Assembly (NCBI GenBank): GCA_002398565.1
Contig: DGZP01000078.1
Location: 62,001-126,000 of the forward strand
Direction: 5' to 3'
From: Proteiniphilum sp. UBA4977
GTDB taxonomy: Bacteria > Bacteroidota > Bacteroidia > Bacteroidales > Dysgonomonadaceae
DNA length: 64,000 bases
This document shows positions 25,643-34,663 of this stretch, piece after piece; position 1 is the stretch's first letter, and each line of letters starts with the position of its first letter. A program made the position numbers and the translations under genes. The notes under the pieces were generated by a model. That model was not told the DNA's origin. It ran no database searches and saw only the letters and a program-made list of their open reading frames with translations.

Positions 25643-26767
25643 ATGAAATTTGTAGTATCAAGCGCCACACTGTTGAATCACCTGCAGGCTATCGGCAGGG
25701 TGATCAATTCCAAAAACACATTGCCTATTCTGGATTGTTTTCTGCTGGATCTGAAGAATAACATGCTCTCTTTAACAGCAGCCGACAGCGAAACTAGATT
25801 GGAGACGCTGGTAGAAGTGGGAGGTGCCGAGGGTGAGGGAAGTCTGGCTATCAACGCCAAAAATCTGCTCGATCCGCTGCGCGAATTGCCGGATCAGCCG
25901 CTTACGTTCGATATAAACGATGAAACGCTGGAGGTTTTTATATATTATCATAACGGAAAATACAATTTCGTGGGATTAAAGGGTGATGAGTACCCTGAAC
26001 CGAAAGTTCTGAAAGATTCTGCCCTGAAACTGACTATGGATGCAGAAACACTATTCTCGGGAATAAACAGGACGGTTTTCGCAACTGCTGACGATGAGCT
26101 GCGTCCCGTAATGAACGGAATCTATTTCGATATCACTGCCGATGATGTTACCTTTGTGGCTTCCGATGGTCATAAGCTGGTACGTGTAACCACTACCGAG
26201 GCAAAGGGTGACGGGCGGTCTTCATTTATTTTACCCAAAAAGCCGGCAAACCTGTTGAAATTACTCCTCCCAAAAGAATCAGGCACTGTGGATATCACTT
26301 TTGACGAGAACAACGCTTATATTAACATGTCTTCATACAAGATGGTGTGCCGCTTTGTGGAAGGACGCTATCCGAACTATAATTCGGTGATCCCTCAAAA
26401 TAATCCCAATACACTTACACTCGACCGGCTGGCCCTGCTCAATGCACTCAAACGCGTGGCTGTTTTTTCCAATCCGGCAAGCAGCCTCGTGAAGCTACAG
26501 CTTTCGGAAGAAAAGATCGTGGTGTCGGCACAGGATATCGATTTTCTTACCGCCGCCGAGGAGATGATCCCCTGCAATTACGAAGGCAACGTGATGAACA
26601 TCGGTTTTAAAGCTGCCTTCCTCATTGACATCCTCAATAATATTCCCTCACCCGACGTGCGGATAGAACTCTCTGATCCCTCGAGAGCGGGACTTATCCT
26701 GCCGGTTGAGAAGGAAGAAAACGAAGATATGCTGACGTTGCTCATGCCAATGATGTTGAATGACTAA
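25643..26767 (+). CDS. dnaN: DNA polymerase III beta subunit (sliding clamp)
   Basis: The ring-shaped processivity clamp, 374 residues with three repeated clamp domains. Family segments include the opening MKFVVSSATLLNHLQAIGRVI, ELRPVMNGIYFDI in the second domain, SSYKMVCRFVEGRYPNYNSV in the inter-domain region and the C-terminal LLMPMML end that contributes to the peptide-binding pocket. It lies away from dnaA and next to a DnaQ-like exonuclease gene 11 bp downstream, which suggests one transcript for replication and repair. Confidence 0.97.
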   Translation: MKFVVSSATLLNHLQAIGRVINSKNTLPILDCFLLDLKNNMLSLTAADSETRLETLVEVGGAEGEGSLAINAKNLLDPLRELPDQPLTFDINDETLEVFIYYHNGKYNFVGLKGDEYPEPKVLKDSALKLTMDAETLFSGINRTVFATADDELRPVMNGIYFDITADDVTFVASDGHKLVRVTTTEAKGDGRSSFILPKKPANLLKLLLPKESGTVDITFDENNAYINMSSYKMVCRFVEGRYPNYNSVIPQNNPNTLTLDRLALLNALKRVAVFSNPASSLVKLQLSEEKIVVSAQDIDFLTAAEEMIPCNYEGNVMNIGFKAAFLIDILNNIPSPDVRIELSDPSRAGLILPVEKEENEDMLTLLMPMMLND

Positions 26768-26778
26768 CCCGTGCATGC

Positions 26779-27549
26779 ATGCAATTAAATCTCAAAAATC
26801 CGCTGGTCTTTTTTGATCTGGAGACTACCGGGATCAACATTACCCATGATCGCATTGTGGAGATATCATTCCTGAAGGTATACCCAAATGGAAAAGAAGA
26901 AATTAAATCGAGACGTATTAACCCCGGAATACCCATACCACCGCAGGCAACGGCCATTCACGGTATCACGGATGACGATGTAAAAGATTGCCCTACCTTC
27001 AAACAGGTGGCCCGTTCGCTGGCCGATCAGCTGGAAGGCTGTGACCTGGCAGGATTTAATTCCAGTCGTTTCGATGTGCCCATGCTCGCGGAAGAGTTCC
27101 TCCGTGCCGGCGTGGATTTCGACATGAGTAAGCGTAAGTTTGTGGATGTGCAGATCATCTTTCATAAAAAAGAACAACGTACGCTGGAAGCAGCCTACGC
27201 CTTCTATTGCAATAAACAGCTGGAAAATGCCCATTCCGCCGAGGCCGATGCCTTTGCCACCTACGAAGTATTGAAATCGCAACTCGATCGGTACCCGGAC
27301 CTGACAAACGACATTGAAATACTCTCAAAAGAATATTCCAGCTTTAACAATAACGTGGATTTTGCCGGTAGGATCATCTTCAACGAAGAGGGAGTAGAGG
27401 TGTTCAACTTCGGGAAACACAAGGGTAAACCGGTATTGGAGGTGCTCAAAAATGAGCCCGGTTATTATGGCTGGATGATGGATGGCGACTTTCCGCTGAA
27501 TACAAAGCAGGCTCTTACCAAAATAAGGTTGAAAGAGTTAAACGGATAA
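26779..27549 (+). CDS. DnaQ-like 3'-5' exonuclease
   Basis: A DEDDh exonuclease of 256 residues. The motifs are FDLETTG (Asp and Glu, motif I), GFNSSRFDVPML (motif II) and HSAEADAFAT (His and Asp, motif III). A separate C-terminal module (about 205-250, FNFGKHKGKPVLEVLKNEPG) resembles the small domain found after exonucleases such as ExoX-like proteins. It could be the proofreading epsilon subunit or a repair exonuclease; the position directly after dnaN favours a replisome role but does not prove it. Confidence 0.9.
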   Translation: MQLNLKNPLVFFDLETTGINITHDRIVEISFLKVYPNGKEEIKSRRINPGIPIPPQATAIHGITDDDVKDCPTFKQVARSLADQLEGCDLAGFNSSRFDVPMLAEEFLRAGVDFDMSKRKFVDVQIIFHKKEQRTLEAAYAFYCNKQLENAHSAEADAFATYEVLKSQLDRYPDLTNDIEILSKEYSSFNNNVDFAGRIIFNEEGVEVFNFGKHKGKPVLEVLKNEPGYYGWMMDGDFPLNTKQALTKIRLKELNG

Positions 27550-27559
27550 TCCCAGAAAT

Positions 27560-28312
27560 ATGCCCCGTTTTTTTGCGACGCTTTCATACAATGGCCGTAA
27601 TTATGTGGGTTGGCAGATTCAGCCGAATGGCTTAAGTGTGCAGCAGGTGTTGCAGGACGCATTGTCTGTTATCCTGCGTGATAGCGTGGCCGTAACCGGA
27701 GCGGGTAGAACCGATGCGGGTGTGCACGCCCGTGGGATGGTGGCCCATTTCGATTGGGAAGGTGATGCCTTTTCGTCCGTTGACCTGATCCATAAACTCA
27801 ATAATTTTCTTCCGAAAGATATCTCCGTTTCCAGTATACAACCTGTGAAACCCGATGCCCATGCCCGTTTCAGTGCCCTTTCACGTACCTACAGTTACCA
27901 TGTGGTTACCCGAAAAGATCCTTTCATGCATGGATTGACCTGCCGTATACACTTTCATCCCGACTTACAACTGATGAATGCGTTGTGTGAAGTGTTGAAG
28001 GAGTACAATGATTTTACCAGTTTCAGTAAACTGCACACCGATGTGAAAACCAACCTCTGCAGTATTAAATCAGCTCAATGGGAACAGAAAGAAGAACATC
28101 GGTATGTTTTTACCATTACTGCGGACCGCTTTCTGCGAAATATGGTGCGCGCCATCGTGGGTACCCTGCTCGAAGCGGGTAGAGGACGTATTGATGAGCG
28201 TGGCTTACGACGTATCATTGAGGCTAAAAACCGCAACGTAGCGGGCGATTCCGCCCCGGGACATGCCCTTTTTCTTGAAAATGTGGCATACCCCGAGGAT
28301 ATCTGGTTATAA
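27560..28312 (+). CDS. truA: tRNA pseudouridine(38-40) synthase
   Basis: TruA isomerises uridines 38-40 in the anticodon stem-loop. The 250-residue protein starts MPRFFATLSYNGRNYVGWQI and has the catalytic Asp in GAGRTDAGVHARG, then LSRTYSYHV and the NMVRAIVGTLLEAGRG motif. It is the third gene of the dnaN cluster, 10 bp after the exonuclease, and is convergent with rho 12 bp away. Confidence 0.97.
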   Translation: MPRFFATLSYNGRNYVGWQIQPNGLSVQQVLQDALSVILRDSVAVTGAGRTDAGVHARGMVAHFDWEGDAFSSVDLIHKLNNFLPKDISVSSIQPVKPDAHARFSALSRTYSYHVVTRKDPFMHGLTCRIHFHPDLQLMNALCEVLKEYNDFTSFSKLHTDVKTNLCSIKSAQWEQKEEHRYVFTITADRFLRNMVRAIVGTLLEAGRGRIDERGLRRIIEAKNRNVAGDSAPGHALFLENVAYPEDIWL

Positions 28313-28324
28313 AAATTTTGCTGC

Positions 28325-30274
28325 TTAATCGTTCATCGAGATCAGAAACTCTTCATTGCTCGATGTGCGTCTCAAACGATTTAATAGAAACTCCATTGCT
28401 TCTACCGAATTCATGTCGGAGAGGAAGTTGCGGAGTACCCACATGCGGTTGAGTGTCTCTTCCGATAGCAGCAGATCGTCGCGGCGAGTGCTGGAAGCAA
28501 TAATGTCCACCGAAGGGAAGATGCGCTTGTTGGAAAGTCTGCGGTCGAGTTGTAACTCCATGTTACCGGTACCCTTGAACTCTTCGAAAATCACATCATC
28601 CATTTTTGATCCCGTATCGGTGAGAGCAGTGGCAATGATGGTGAGCGAACCGCCATGTTCAATATTGCGCGCGGCACCGAAGAAACGTTTGGGCTTATGC
28701 AACGCATTGGCGTCCACCCCTCCCGAGAGCACCTTTCCCGATGCCGGTTGCACGGTGTTGTAGGCTCTTGCCAGACGGGTTATAGAATCAAGCAGTATCA
28801 CCACGTCATGTCCGCATTCTACCAGGCGGCGAGCTTTATTCAGGACGATCTCGGCAATCTTCACATGACGGTCGGCCGGTTCATCGAATGTGGAGGCAAT
28901 GACTTCGGCCCTTACACTCCGTTCCATGTCGGTTACCTCTTCGGGTCGTTCATCAATGAGCAGAATAATCATGTATACCTCCGGATGATTGTCAGCAATA
29001 GCATTGGCAATATCCTTGAGTAACATGGTCTTGCCGGTCTTGGGTTGTGCCACGATCAGTCCGCGCTGTCCCTTTCCGATGGGTGAAAACATGTCTACCA
29101 CACGACATGAGAGATTGTCGTTATGTCCTTTGGTTAGATTGAATTTCTCATTCGGGAACAAGGGTTTCAGGTGGTCGAACGGTACACGGTCACGCACATC
29201 GTCAGGTTTACGGCCGTTGATGTTATCCACCTTCACCAGTGGGAAAAACTTTTCCCCTTCCTTGGGCGGACGAATGGGACCTTCCACCACATCTCCCGTT
29301 TTTAGTCCGAAGAGGCGAATCTGCGACTGGGAGACATATATGTCGTCGGGTGATGACATATAGTTGTAATCCGATGAACGCAGGAAACCATATCCGTCGG
29401 GCATGATCTCCAGTACACCTGAGGCTGTCAAGATACCGTCGAAGTCATAAGAAGAATCTTTCTCCTTTTGTGCCTGAGCCGGATTCTGACTAAGGGTGGG
29501 GGACTGGTGTGCCGTTTTTACCTGTTGTGTCTGAGGCTGCTGTTTTGGTTGCAGGGGGGAAGGTGCCAGCAGATCCATCAAAGAGACCTTACTTCCTGCA
29601 GGTGGCACCTCCTTTGCGGGGGGAGCCGCAGTCTCCACTGTGGGATCTTCAGCCACTACGGGGGGTAGTGTCACGGGTGCGGGTGCACTCTTTTTTTCTT
29701 CGTTTCTGTGTTTCGACGACCGGAAGACCAACTGAAGGGGTTTGGATGGTGTTTTGGAATCGTGCTGGGGTGTTTCGGCTTTTTCGTCCGCCGCCACTTT
29801 CTTGTCGGATGGCTTGTTGCTTAATTCTCCCTTTTGTGATGTTTCTTCCGTTGATTCCTTTACCATCTCATGCTTTGTCGCAACCTCCGGTTTTATGGGT
29901 GCAGGAGTAATTGCTGCAATCTCCTCTTTTTTTACCAGCTTGGGCTTTTCTGCAGGGACAACCGGTGCTGTTTGTTTGATGGAACTGTTTTGTTCTTTTT
30001 TGGTCGGTTCGGGTTCTTTCGTTTCTTCTTTCTTGCCGACAGGTTTGTTTTTCTGATTTTTTGGTTTCTCTGTGCGGTTCCGGGTACCATAGTTTTGTTT
30101 AGTCCCGGTGTCGGCAGTTAATTTTTTGGTTTCGGCTATTGCCTGCTCATCCAATATCTTGTAGATGAGTTCTTCTTTCTTGTACGCATCCGGACGCCGT
30201 ATGCCCATTTCTTTGGCCAGGACCCGCAATTCTGTGGTAAGCTTTTCATTAAGCTCAATAATGTTATAAGCCAT
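28325..30274 (-). CDS. rho: Transcription termination factor Rho with extended N-terminus
   Basis: An RNA-dependent hexameric helicase that terminates transcription. The Rho_N helical module is at residues 1-45 (LAKEMGIRRPDAYKKEELIY). A long Lys/Glu/Pro/Ala-rich segment follows (about 50-275). Then come the RNA-binding CSD domain (GVLEIMPDGYGFLRSSDYNY) and the ATPase core with Walker A AQPKTGKTMLL, Walker B VVILLDSITRLARAYN, the Q-loop and the R-loop. At 649 residues it is about 230 longer than the E. coli protein. Disordered inserts are typical of Bacteroidetes Rho. A candidate promoter about 185 bp upstream leaves a long leader that could allow autoregulation. Confidence 0.96.
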   Translation of the reverse strand: MAYNIIELNEKLTTELRVLAKEMGIRRPDAYKKEELIYKILDEQAIAETKKLTADTGTKQNYGTRNRTEKPKNQKNKPVGKKEETKEPEPTKKEQNSSIKQTAPVVPAEKPKLVKKEEIAAITPAPIKPEVATKHEMVKESTEETSQKGELSNKPSDKKVAADEKAETPQHDSKTPSKPLQLVFRSSKHRNEEKKSAPAPVTLPPVVAEDPTVETAAPPAKEVPPAGSKVSLMDLLAPSPLQPKQQPQTQQVKTAHQSPTLSQNPAQAQKEKDSSYDFDGILTASGVLEIMPDGYGFLRSSDYNYMSSPDDIYVSQSQIRLFGLKTGDVVEGPIRPPKEGEKFFPLVKVDNINGRKPDDVRDRVPFDHLKPLFPNEKFNLTKGHNDNLSCRVVDMFSPIGKGQRGLIVAQPKTGKTMLLKDIANAIADNHPEVYMIILLIDERPEEVTDMERSVRAEVIASTFDEPADRHVKIAEIVLNKARRLVECGHDVVILLDSITRLARAYNTVQPASGKVLSGGVDANALHKPKRFFGAARNIEHGGSLTIIATALTDTGSKMDDVIFEEFKGTGNMELQLDRRLSNKRIFPSVDIIASSTRRDDLLLSEETLNRMWVLRNFLSDMNSVEAMEFLLNRLRRTSSNEEFLISMND

Positions 30275-30458
30275 GTATATCTATTGAAATTCGTTGTGAA
30301 TATTAAAAATATGTTGTCACTGAATCATGCCCGACCCGGTGTGATGGTTGCATGGAACCATACTTTTCAGCAAAAAAAGCCGGAGATAATCTGATATGAA
30401 ATGAATTTGTAAATGATTAACAGTAGTATGAGTAAATTTACTGCTGAAGATTCTGCGA

Positions 30459-30466
30459 CAAAGTTA
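30459..30466 (-). promoter_or_regulatory. Candidate -7 promoter element of rho
   Basis: The minus strand reads TAACTTTG, matching TAnnTTTG. It is about 185 bp upstream of the rho ATG and would produce a leader of roughly 180 nt. The rest of the 255-bp gap shows no other clear signal. Confidence 0.45.
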
Positions 30467-30529
30467 CTGTTTTTTTTGAATAACAGGAATAACTTCTTCG
30501 TTTTTTTTGGGATGATTTCAAATAAACGA

Positions 30530-31579
30530 TTAAAAATCCTCCATATTCAATTTATTGGATGTGCTGACCCTTCTCTCCAACTCATTTTTGTACAACAGGG
30601 ATCTTTTCCGGTCTAGTGAATTTGGCGCCGAGGACTGAGTAAACAATTCGAATGAAATATTTGCCCATTCCAATGCCTGCATCATATCATCCATCATTTC
30701 CCGTGCCAATGCAATATTATTTGCGGCCTTTGCTTTTTCTGTTTTATTGGAACGGGAATTAAAAAAAGCTTCCCATTTCTCTATTGCTGCAATCCAGTTT
30801 GCACTTTTGGCAAAACTCTCCCCTTCACGCATCAGTGCATTTGGCAGCGTATAATACCATCTGTTTTGCTTTTCCCAGTGCGGGGCAAAGACATAAGTCA
30901 TCTTCTCGGCAGCCTGCACTGCCAACTGCTTCATCACTTCCTCCCGCGAGGGAAGCACGATGTCGGCATATGCCGGTATGTTTTGTGTGTCCAGACCTTC
31001 CCATCGGATGCTGTCGTTGTATTGCACTGCGGGAATCTTTCCTTCCATGGTGGGCAGATAGACTCTCAGAATAGAATTGATCCTCCCGGTCATTTCACTG
31101 TATGTATAGCCCTGTTGGCGGAACTGATCCTTTTTCTCGGTTTGAATAATCAACCTGTCGAGCGAGATGACCGCATCGGCCCCGGTCTTTTTCCTGATAA
31201 CGTTCATTTGTTCGGGAGTAATAGGGCGTTCCTGAAAAAAATCGGCATCACTTCGCAATGGTTCAGGATAAAAGAGCACATTCTGAAAATAATCCTCTTC
31301 ATTCAGAAATTGTGCCAGCGCCTCTGTGTAATAAATTGAGATGCTGTCGGAGGAAGCTTTTGCTCTTTCATTGGTTGAACGGCCTATCAGCCGTGTTTCA
31401 TGTCCAATGTTGTCTGGCTGTTGTACTACATTATTCACAATTGCCAGAGAAAATACGTTTGAGGGCAGTGTAACCTGTGCCGGCTCACGTGTTTCCACCG
31501 TCAAGTATTTTATGCCTGCACAACTGCCCAGGAAAAGGCTTGTGGCCATCACAATAAGTAAAGGGATAATCTTTTTCAT
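30530..31579 (-). CDS. DUF6340-like lipoprotein
   Basis: A 349-residue lipoprotein with lipobox FLGSC (Cys20). The N-terminal region IKYLTVETREPAQVTLPSNV is, to my memory, characteristic of the Bacteroidetes DUF6340 family. A helical TPR-like segment follows after residue 255 (WIAAIEKWEAFFNSRSNKTE, ALAREMMDDMMQALEWANIS). It is probably anchored at the outer membrane. The function is unknown. It has its own promoter and is divergent from the ETF operon. Confidence 0.75.
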   Translation of the reverse strand: MKKIIPLLIVMATSLFLGSCAGIKYLTVETREPAQVTLPSNVFSLAIVNNVVQQPDNIGHETRLIGRSTNERAKASSDSISIYYTEALAQFLNEEDYFQNVLFYPEPLRSDADFFQERPITPEQMNVIRKKTGADAVISLDRLIIQTEKKDQFRQQGYTYSEMTGRINSILRVYLPTMEGKIPAVQYNDSIRWEGLDTQNIPAYADIVLPSREEVMKQLAVQAAEKMTYVFAPHWEKQNRWYYTLPNALMREGESFAKSANWIAAIEKWEAFFNSRSNKTEKAKAANNIALAREMMDDMMQALEWANISFELFTQSSAPNSLDRKRSLLYKNELERRVSTSNKLNMEDF

Positions 31580-31606
31580 CCGGGGGTATTTTCTTTTTTA
31601 CATATG

Positions 31607-31614
31607 CAAAGATA
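31607..31614 (-). promoter_or_regulatory. -7 promoter element of the DUF6340-like gene
   Basis: The minus strand reads TATCTTTG, a perfect TAnnTTTG match, 28 bp before the ATG at 31579. Confidence 0.6.
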
Positions 31615-31783
31615 TCACATTTAACTGAATTTTCTCTATTACATCGTGCGATGATTTGGAAATGCCGTCAAATTATTTTTAGAAAAAAGATCACATATAA
31701 TTAACATATTAACCTGCTTAATTGTTTACATCCTCTTTTTCATTTTTTTGTGAAGTTCGGGAAGTGACTTGCTGAAAATTGTG
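31615..31783. other. Central part of the 337-bp divergent intergenic region upstream of etfB
   Basis: This AT-rich stretch separates the two divergent promoters. I see no open frame or clear hairpin in it. It may hold operators for either gene. Confidence 0.4.
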
Positions 31784-31791
31784 TATATTTG
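31784..31791 (+). promoter_or_regulatory. -7 promoter element of the etf operon
   Basis: TATATTTG matches TAnnTTTG. The etfB ATG is at 31917, giving a leader of about 120 nt without an obvious riboswitch fold. Confidence 0.55.
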
Positions 31792-31916
31792 CTGTCTCAA
31801 TATATAACGCTTTTTTAACGCGATCAGATAAATGTCATGCGAAACTTCGTGTGCCCATCTATCGTTACGAAAAAACGTAGAAAAATACCGAAAAGAAACA
31901 AACTAAACTGACAAAA

Positions 31917-32789
31917 ATGACTTTTAACATTATTGTGTTGGCCAAACAGGTTCCCGATACGCGCAACGTGGGGAAAGATGCGATGAAAGCCGACGGAACC
32001 GTGAACAGGGCAGTTCTGCCTGCAATTTTTAATCCCGAAGACCTGAATGCGATGGAACAGGCACTGGGCATCAAGGAGCGTTTTCCTGGATCCCGGATTA
32101 CGGTGCTGACCATGGGCCCTGGCCGGGCGGCCGATATATTACGTGAAGGACTTTTCCGCGGAGCCGATGATGGCGTCTTGTTGACCGACAGGGCTTTTGC
32201 CGGAGCTGATACCCTGGCCACGTCATACGCCTTGTCAATGGCTGTGCGAAAAATCGGGGAGTATGACATCATTGTCGCCGGACGACAGGCTATCGATGGC
32301 GACACGGCACAGGTGGGACCACAAGTGGCCGAAAAGCTGGGGATACCGCAGATTACCTACGCCGAAAATATCGAAGCAATAGACAAGAATAAAATCACGG
32401 TTAAGCGGCGCCTCGATAATGGGGTGGAAGTAGTTGAATGTCCGCTGCCGGCACTTATTACCGTGAATGGTTCCGCCCGTTCCTGCAGACCCCGGAACGC
32501 CAAGCTCCTTCAAAAGTTCAAACATGCCAAAACGGTGACCGAAAGACAGGTTGAAAACCTCGATTATATAGATATATACAGTAGCCGTCCCTATCTGAAT
32601 CTTACCGAATGGAGCGTGGCCGATGTGGAGGCTGACCCCGTACAGTGTGGCCTTTCCGGCTCTCCCACGAAGGTGAAAAAGATTGAGAACGTAGTCTTTC
32701 AGGCCAAAGAGAGTAAGCATCTGACTGACAATGATGGCGAGATTGATGAGCTGATGAGAGAACTAATAGAAAATCACACGATTGGATAA
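31917..32789 (+). CDS. etfB: Electron transfer flavoprotein, beta subunit
   Basis: The small ETF subunit (290 residues), which binds AMP or FAD and shuttles electrons from acyl-CoA dehydrogenase. It starts MTFNIIVLAKQVPDTRNVGK and contains the segments GAGDGVLLTDRA-like (GADDGVLLTDRAFAG) and VAGRQAIDGDTAQVGPQVAE typical of EtfB/FixA. The next gene, etfA, begins 16 bp after its stop. Together with the acyl-CoA dehydrogenase encoded downstream it forms one functional set. Confidence 0.95.
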   Translation: MTFNIIVLAKQVPDTRNVGKDAMKADGTVNRAVLPAIFNPEDLNAMEQALGIKERFPGSRITVLTMGPGRAADILREGLFRGADDGVLLTDRAFAGADTLATSYALSMAVRKIGEYDIIVAGRQAIDGDTAQVGPQVAEKLGIPQITYAENIEAIDKNKITVKRRLDNGVEVVECPLPALITVNGSARSCRPRNAKLLQKFKHAKTVTERQVENLDYIDIYSSRPYLNLTEWSVADVEADPVQCGLSGSPTKVKKIENVVFQAKESKHLTDNDGEIDELMRELIENHTIG

Positions 32790-32805
32790 CACGAGAAAAA
32801 ATTAT

Positions 32806-33825
32806 ATGAACAATTTATTTGTATATCTTGAAATTGAAGAGGGCACGGTAGCCGAGGTAAGTCTGGAACTACTCACCAAGGGACGCTCACTGGCTAACCA
32901 GCTCAACTGTAAAATGGAAGCCATTGCTGCCGGTGCAAACCTCGACGGAGTGGCCCAACAGGTTTTTCCATATGGCGTGGATGTGCTGCATATCTTCCGC
33001 GATGAACGTTTGTCGCCATACACCACCATGCCGCATACTTCCATCCTGGTGGAGCTTTTTAAAAAAGAACAACCGCAAATATGTCTGATGGGTGCCACCA
33101 TCATTGGACGTGACCTTGGTCCCCGTGTTTCTTCGGCGCTGGGCAGCGGACTGACTGCCGACTGTACCTCGCTCGAGATAGGAGACCACGAAGAAAAGAA
33201 AGCAGGTAAACTCTACAAGGATTTGCTTTATCAGATACGTCCGGCATTTGGTGGTAACATTGTGGCCTGGATCATTAATCCCGACCACCGTCCGCAGATG
33301 GCTACGGTACGTGAGGGGGTAATGAAAAAAGAGATTCTCGATCCTTACTATAAGGGTGAAACAGTGGAGCACACTGTGAGTGATTTTGTGAGGGATGAAA
33401 ATTTTGTGATCTCCATTATCGACAGACATATTGAAAAATCGAAAGTAAACATCAAAAACTCACCCATCATTGTTTCCGGGGGATATGGTGTGGGATCGAG
33501 GGAAAACTTCCAGCTCCTTTACCAGCTGGCCGACGTATTGGGTGCCGAAGTGGGAGCCTCGCGTGCGGCGGTGGATGCCGGTTTTACTGAACATGAGCGC
33601 CAGGTGGGACAAACAGGTGTTACCGTCCGCCCGAAGGTTTATATCGCCTGCGGCATATCGGGACAAATACAACATATTGCCGGCATGCAGGACAGCTCCA
33701 TTATAATCTCCATCAACAACGATCCGAATGCACCCATCAACACCATTGCCGATTATGTGATTACAGGGGATGTGGAAAAGGTGATTCCGAAGATGATAAA
33801 ATATTACAAGAAGAACACAAAGTAG
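32806..33825 (+). CDS. etfA: Electron transfer flavoprotein, alpha subunit
   Basis: The large ETF subunit (339 residues). The C-terminal FAD-binding domain has SGGYGVGSRENFQLLYQLAD, GASRAAVDAGF, the GQTGVTVRPKVYIACGISG loop and IISINNDPNAPI. The N-terminal domain pairs with EtfB. ATG 32806 is preferred over TTG 32782, which overlaps the etfB stop. The stop codon is directly followed by the start of the MORN/TonB gene, so translation is probably coupled. Confidence 0.96.
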   Translation: MNNLFVYLEIEEGTVAEVSLELLTKGRSLANQLNCKMEAIAAGANLDGVAQQVFPYGVDVLHIFRDERLSPYTTMPHTSILVELFKKEQPQICLMGATIIGRDLGPRVSSALGSGLTADCTSLEIGDHEEKKAGKLYKDLLYQIRPAFGGNIVAWIINPDHRPQMATVREGVMKKEILDPYYKGETVEHTVSDFVRDENFVISIIDRHIEKSKVNIKNSPIIVSGGYGVGSRENFQLLYQLADVLGAEVGASRAAVDAGFTEHERQVGQTGVTVRPKVYIACGISGQIQHIAGMQDSSIIISINNDPNAPINTIADYVITGDVEKVIPKMIKYYKKNTK

Positions 33826-34623
33826 ATGAAAAGGAGCTGTTTTATATTCTTGCTCGTTTTAAGTTTACCGTCTCTTTTAGCCCAAGATACGATCTCTCTG
33901 AACCGTACTGGCAACTATGCCGTGGTCACGAAAGAATCGGATAAGATTATTAAGGTAGATATCTTTACTAGAGAAGGTGTACATAAAGGATGGGAATATT
34001 ACTCCGAATATAATACAGACAGGAAAATTAAAAATGGACCATCACACCTTTTGTACTCCGATGGACGGGACAGCGTGACCCGTATATATGAAAATAATAA
34101 TCTACACGGCAAAAGTGCAGAGTATTATCCTTCCGGTAGTAAAAAACTAGTGGAGCATTTCAAAAACGGGATTCGTGAGGGAACCTTGAGGGAATATTAC
34201 CCGGACGGTTCTCTTCGCCGTGATGAAACATATCTTCGCGGAGAATATAACAAGGGGCGTTTTTTTGATGAAGATGGTAACGAGCGTCTTGCAGAACCTT
34301 ATTGGCAGCATGCACAATTTCCCGGTGGGGTAAAAGCATTGTCCGCATTAATTATTGCTGCTATCCGCTACCCTGAGGATGCGCGAAAAAACAACATCGA
34401 AGGACGCGTCATAACAGACTTTATTATTGATAAAGATGGGAAAATGGTATCTCCCAGGACTGTCCGGGGAGCACATCATTTACTTGACAAGGAAGTAATG
34501 CGTGCTATTGAGGTTGTAGCTTTTATACATAAATGGGAGCCTGCCAAACTGGATGGGAAGCCTGTCAGGACGCGATACACGTTGCCTCTTGTTTTTGAAA
34601 TTCCAAACCAACGTGAATTTTAA
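33826..34623 (+). CDS. MORN-repeat and TonB C-terminal domain protein
   Basis: A secreted or membrane-anchored protein of 265 residues. A signal sequence (to about LLAQ, residue 19) is followed by MORN-like repeats (about 60-150: HLLYSDGRDSVTRIYENN, SAEYYPSGSKKLVEHFKNG, LREYYPDGSLRRDETYLRG) and a TonB C-terminal domain (about 168-262: RYPEDARKNNIEGRVITDFI, KWEPAKLDGKPVRTRYTLP). Such proteins are usually called energy-transducer TonB family members, but there is no long Pro-rich spacer. It starts on the base after the etfA stop and lies 40 bp before the acyl-CoA dehydrogenase gene, an unusual place inside this operon. Confidence 0.85.
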   Translation: MKRSCFIFLLVLSLPSLLAQDTISLNRTGNYAVVTKESDKIIKVDIFTREGVHKGWEYYSEYNTDRKIKNGPSHLLYSDGRDSVTRIYENNNLHGKSAEYYPSGSKKLVEHFKNGIREGTLREYYPDGSLRRDETYLRGEYNKGRFFDEDGNERLAEPYWQHAQFPGGVKALSALIIAAIRYPEDARKNNIEGRVITDFIIDKDGKMVSPRTVRGAHHLLDKEVMRAIEVVAFIHKWEPAKLDGKPVRTRYTLPLVFEIPNQREF

Positions 34624-34663
34624 AATTTAGTATTGATAAAAACTTAATAATATTTCTCAAAAC

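Noticed and set aside
31792..31916. Riboswitch in the etfB leader
   Set aside because: No multi-stem pattern or known aptamer signature could be recognised by eye.
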